This document shows, piece after piece, positions 59,761-64,000 of a stretch of DNA of 64,000 nucleotides. A model generated the notes under the pieces. It was not told where the DNA came from. It saw only the letters and a list, made by a program, of their open reading frames with translations, and ran no database searches. A program made the position numbers and the translations under genes. How positions within the stretch are numbered: position 1 is the first letter of the stretch; every line of letters starts with the position of its first letter. Source of the stretch: Terebella lapidaria (taxonomy: Eukaryota > Annelida > Polychaeta > Terebellida > Terebellidae); NCBI GenBank assembly GCA_949152475.1, contig OX424563.1, positions 19,627,001-19,691,000 on the forward strand, given 5' to 3'.

Positions 59761-60938
59761 GACGTCAAGGCCTAAAGATGCCTTGGAGGCATTTCGGTGT
59801 TAAGACTAATTTATAATATATATAACATGTTTACCATAGGCTCTACGACACACTGTTTCAAAGATATCGACGAAAACGAAAAAAGCAGACTTGACAGAAA
59901 AATTCAAGGTCAAGGTCAAAGTTCATCCTTAATACCCATCAGACATGTTTGTCTATGGCAACGAGTTCGAAAATAACGTCGGTTTCGTTCTACAACACAC
60001 CGTTTCCAAGATATCGACGAAAATGAAAAATGCTGACTTGGCAGAAAAATTTCAGGTCCAGGTCAAAGTTCATCCATAATACCCCTTAGACATGTTTGTC
60101 TAGTGCCACGAGTCCAAAAATAACGTCCGTTTCGCTCTATATCTCTATATCAAGTTCAAAGTTCATCCATGGTACCCTTTAGACATGTTTGTCTAGTGCC
60201 ACGAGTGTGAAAATAACATCCGTTTCGCTCTACGACGCACCGTTTCCGAGATATTGACGAAAACGAAAAATGCCGACTCTGCCAAAAAATTTTAGGTCAA
60301 GGTCAAAGTTCATCCATAATACCCCTTAGACATGTTTGTCTAGTGCCACGAGTCCGAAAATAACGTCTGTTTCGCTCTACGACGCACAGTTTCCGAGATA
60401 TCAACGAAAACAAAAAATGTCGACTCGGCAAAAAAATTTTAGGTCAAGGTCAAAGTTTATCATAATACCCCTTAGACATGTTTGTTTAGGGTGACGAGTC
60501 CGAAAATAACGTCCGTTTCGCTCTACGACGCACCGTTTCCGAGATATGCAGGAAACCTCAAGGATGACTGGGCGAAAACTCTTCCGACCTCTAGGTCAAA
60601 GGTCGTTTGACGGATTGATCCCAAAATCAATAGGGTTCTTCCCTATTGATATATGAACCTCCATGCAAAGTTCTGCAGCCATTGCCTACATACTTTTTGA
60701 GTTATCGTGCGGAATCAAAGTCCAAAAAACGACATTGATTTCATCCTCAAGGACCTCACGGACCTCGGATCCGGCTGAAAAACAATAGGGTTCTTCCACA
60801 TAATATGTCTGACCAATGCTGAAAATTTGGTGAAGATACAACGAGGCAAACTAAAGTTATCGGTCGGAAACCAAAACGGCGGGAAAAAAAAAAAAATTCT
60901 GCTAAAACTATAAAGGCATTTCTTCCGAAATGCCTTAA
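59761..60938 (+). mobile_element. Second repeat family, right copy flanking NUP85
   Basis: Begins GACGTCAAGGCCTAAAG, then about five tandem units of roughly 140-150 bp with GACATGTTTGTCTAGTGCCA, CCGTTTCCGAGATATCGACG and AGGTCAAGGTCAAAGTTCA, then the unique region (CAAACTAAAGTTATCGGTCG) and the outer end GAAATGCCTTAA. Orientation is opposite to 56170-56927. Confidence 0.85.
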
Positions 60939-61977
60939 TGAGAGTTTACATTTAATTTGGTGGTTCCATAATTTTTGTGCTAAATCTGCTAAAAACATCC
61001 ACTGCAAGTCCATGAGCAGTATGTGCCAAAGGAGACTTGTAGTCACAATATGTATTAGTAAAACACAGGCCATGTACCAAATTGCTCACGGACGTCAAAG
61101 ATATACTGAAATGTGAACAAGCACATTTCGGTATCTCCGAAATGTGCATGTAGTTATTTGCTACTGGTACTGTAGTCACAGATGAAGCAACAAATCATAA
61201 ATGTTCTAATTTTTATTCATACACAATACTTCCTCAGAAGTTCATTTTCGAGTAGAGAAAACACTTGCTAAAAGTATATTTGGTTCATATCAAAATTCAA
61301 ATCTTGGAGAAGCCATAACCGCATTCAACCATTTAAGCACACATGCACCATTTAGTGCACACTCCCATTTTCCAAGCATGTCTGGTATTGATCAAACAGA
61401 TTCTAAAGATCAATGAGAAGGTTAGATCATTTCACAAGTTTTCTTGTCTCCCTACTTCATGAAGACAAATATCTTGGTATATTTGTAGATATTTTTTTGG
61501 GGAAGACATTTATGCCATTTTTCTGCTTGGATATTTCTGTGGCATTTCTGCCATATATAACTTTACAGCAGGACATCTTTCCACATCTGAGGAGGGTGAA
61601 TGGACACACGAAGGACCAGTTACCGGGTACAAGGAAACATACATTGTTACTTCCAAGCGCACCGTGCGCTTACATGGTTGAATATGGTTCCTTGAATTGG
61701 TTTCATGTTTGGAATGAACCAGTGCTGTAAGAGAGACGGAACACTACCATTATTAACATAGAAACTATTATTATTAAAAGTCGACAGAATGACTGCAAAA
61801 GACATTGCCAAATTGAAAGACCAACCCAAAAATAACAGTTAGGATCTACTGGTATATTTTTTTCCCTAAACAATCCCTAAGAACAATACAACCATAATTT
61901 AACACATGCACTAATGGTGAAGCTCACTAAAACAACAGCCTGTTAATGTACACGTACAATAAATCTCATAACCCCCA
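60939..61977. other. Spacer and probable PLPBP 3' UTR
   Basis: No exon was recognised. The right part is the likely 3' UTR of PLPBP on the minus strand. Confidence 0.45.
61212..61217 (-). terminator. Candidate poly(A) signal of PLPBP
   Basis: AATAAA on the minus strand about 760 bp past the PLPBP stop. Assignment rests on position only. Confidence 0.4.
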
Positions 61978-62142
61978 TCAAGATTTGTCCTTGACGGTCA
62001 TATTTCCCATCTGACTCGACACTTGGGCAGCAGAGTCATCAGATGCAGGTTTCGTTGAACTGTTTTCTTCTGGTTTCTTCTTATACTCGCGTGCACCGAA
62101 TATTGTGCTTCCAACTCGAACGTTTGAACTTCCAACATCGAT
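61978..62142 (-). CDS. PLPBP: Pyridoxal phosphate homeostasis protein, last exon only
   Basis: PLPBP (PROSC, YggS family) binds pyridoxal 5'-phosphate in an alanine-racemase-like TIM barrel and helps control free vitamin B6. This terminal exon reads [19 protein letters not shown] and then a polar tail ending MTVKDKS, 54 codons plus stop. The first part matches the human end region VGSTNVRIGSTIFGERDY, whose Gly-Ser residues contact the cofactor phosphate in this family. The acceptor is AACCACAG. Upstream exons are not seen in the remaining 1.86 kb and must lie beyond the right edge, so the intron is at least that long. Confidence 0.9.
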   Translation of the reverse strand: MDVGSSNVRVGSTIFGAREYKKKPEENSSTKPASDDSAAQVSSQMGNMTVKDKS

Positions 62143-62520
62143 CTGTGGTTGGAAAAATATGTTAAACCTTGAGAGAGAGAGAGAGAGCTAAATAAAATGG
62201 ATGTTATAGTTTATGGGAAAACTCTCAATTAGACGCTTCCGGTCGCCTACGACCGCTTGGGTGTATCCCCCGTAGCCCTATCATCTCTGTTGCCCCAAAT
62301 ATATCACTGTCAAGTGTGAAAAACTAGAGCAAGGGCTAAAAAAGATTACCAGAGAAATGTTAAATCTCAAGTCACAACTGTTTTCTTTTCCCCAACAAAA
62401 TTGCTGCACTGATTTTCCGAGGTTATTGAAGGTCGAATTCAAAATCACCACTGAAATCTCTTTATATGAATTTCCATTCGACATGTTTGATAAAATAACG
62501 AAAATACAGATTGATCAATC
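62143..62520. other. PLPBP intron, left part
   Basis: Contains a short (GA)n run at about 62171-62188 and no recognisable exon. Confidence 0.5.
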
Positions 62521-63455
62521 TTTTCACCTGTTTATATTTCAATTCAGAATATTTTACAAACTTGGTTCCAAGTTGAAATTCAAAGTAAAATTTGACCAAA
62601 AATGCATTTCAAGATGACGAAATTGGAGCCAGATTGAACTTCTAACCATAAGTTATATTTCGACTCATAATACATGTATGTGCCAAACATGGTTTCAAGT
62701 TGAAATTCAAAGTAAAAGTTAATCAAAACTGCATTTCAAGATGACAAAATTGGAGCCAGATCAAGCTTTTCGTCATGAGTTATATTTTAACTCATAATAC
62801 CTGCCCAACTTGATTTCAAGTTGGAATTCAAACTAAAAGTGGACCAAAACTGCATTTCAAGATGACGAAATTGGAGCCAGATCAAACTTTTCGCCATGAG
62901 TTATATTTCAACTCATAATATGTGCCAAACTTGGTATTAAGTTGAATATCGATGTAAAAGTTGACCAAAACTGCATTTCAAGATGACAAAATTGGAGCCA
63001 GATAGAACTTTTCGTCATAAGTTATATTTTAACTCATAATATGTGCCAAACTTGGTTTCAAGTTGAAATTCAAGCTAAAAGTTTACCAAAACTGCATTTC
63101 AAGATGAAGAAATTGGAGCCAAATCGAACTTTTCATCATAAGTTATATTTTAACTCATAATATGTGCCAAACTTGGTTTCAAGTTGAAATTCAAACCCAA
63201 AAATTGACCAAAACTGCATTTCAAGATGACGAAAATGAAGCCAGATTGAACTTTTCACCATAAGTTATATTTCGACTTATAATATGTGCCAAACATGCTT
63301 TCAAGTTGAAATTCAAAGTAAAAGTTGACCAAAACTGCATTTCAAGATGACAAAATTGGAGCCAGATCGAATTTTTCACCATAAGTTATATTTTAACTCA
63401 TAATTTGTGCCAAACATGGTCTCAAGTTGAAATTCAAAGTAAAAGTTGATCAATG
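62521..63455. repeat. Tandem repeat, period about 122 bp, in the PLPBP intron
   Basis: About seven units, each with CTGCATTTCAAGATGAC, AATTGGAGCCAGAT, TAAGTTATATTT(T/C)AACTCATAATATG and GGTTTCAAGTTGAAATTCAA words. Divergence between units is moderate. Confidence 0.9.
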
Positions 63456-63469
63456 TTTTCATAAAAAGC

Positions 63470-64000
63470 TATTGTGATCAATAATAGACTTAACTAGCAA
63501 AAAAATAATGTTAACTTATTTGGTCACAGCCATAAAATCTCTACTGGACAAAGCCTTCACCTTGTTGAGCCCAATAATAAATATTTCTTGTCTAAACTAT
63601 TTTCATTGCGGTCAATAATAGACTTAACATGTAAAAATAAAGTTAACTTATTCGGTTACACCCAGAAATTTCTACCGGACAAAATCTTAACCTTGTTGAG
63701 CTCAATAATAATTGTTTCTCATCTTAACTATTTTTACTGAGGTCAATAATAGACTTAACTAGCAAAAAAAATGTTAACTTATTTGGTTACAGACATAAAA
63801 TGTCTACTGGACAGAATCTTTACCTTGTTGAGCCCAATAATAATTATTTCTTGTCTTAACTATTTTTATTGTGGTCAATAATAGACTAAACTAGTAAAAA
63901 TAATGTTAACTTATTCAGTACACCCATGAAATCTGTACTGGACATACTTTCACCTTGTTGACCATAATAATAAATATTTCTCATCTTAACTATTTTTATT
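63470..64000. repeat. Tandem repeat, period about 132 bp, running off the window
   Basis: CAATAATAGACTTAAC recurs at about 63479, 63613, 63744 and 63876. Units also share CTACTGGACA and CACCTTGTTGAGCCC. The array continues past position 64000. Confidence 0.9.

Overview
The window is AT-rich animal (metazoan) nuclear DNA. Two genes are split by many short GT-AG introns, the intergenic DNA is full of tandem repeats and small non-autonomous DNA transposons, and there is no bacterial-style gene packing. The proteins are clear bilaterian orthologues. Nothing seen is vertebrate-specific, so an invertebrate deuterostome or a lophotrochozoan is the best guess; the phylum cannot be fixed from sequence alone.

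Layout. 1-4.7 kb: repeats, including a 0.58-kb fold-back element. 4.7-14.0 kb (minus): a prominin gene (CD133 family) rebuilt here as 23 coding exons; the last C-terminal exon is uncertain. 14-18 kb: upstream DNA with a GC-rich block ending in a good splice donor. 18.2-25.7 kb: two direct copies of one non-autonomous element flanking a 4.4-kb satellite of about 126 units of 35 bp. 28.5-34.4 kb (minus): a complete WDR1/AIP1 gene in 16 coding exons, including a 16-nt coding first exon, giving 600 residues. 37.3-38.1 kb (plus): a divergent alpha-crystallin-domain (small heat-shock-like) gene. 40.7-41.4 kb (minus): an unrecognised 210-residue disordered protein. 42-50 kb: transposon copies and a GC-rich structured block. 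50.8-51.4 kb (minus): NIP7 in one exon. 54.2-55.6 kb: the most complete copy of the main repeat element. 57.3-59.3 kb (plus): NUP85 in one exon, between two inverted copies of another element. 62.0-62.1 kb (minus): the last exon of PLPBP, whose remainder lies beyond the right edge. 62.5-64 kb: two further tandem repeats.

The host genes do not form one pathway: prominin shapes membrane protrusions, WDR1 promotes cofilin-driven actin disassembly, NIP7 acts in 60S ribosome assembly, NUP85 in the nuclear pore Y-complex, PLPBP in vitamin B6 homeostasis. Prominin and WDR1 are both on human 4p, so their linkage here may be ancestral.

The most unusual signals are: (i) two unrelated repeat families whose tandem units carry dense nuclear-receptor-like half-sites (AGGTCA/TGACCT in DR1 spacing and TCAAGGTCA); (ii) intronless, intact NUP85 and NIP7 beside intron-rich neighbours, NUP85 being bracketed by inverted repeats; (iii) a satellite whose consensus is open in all six frames; (iv) several large fold-back palindromes inside introns. 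No retroviral, LTR or Polinton-type element was recognised.
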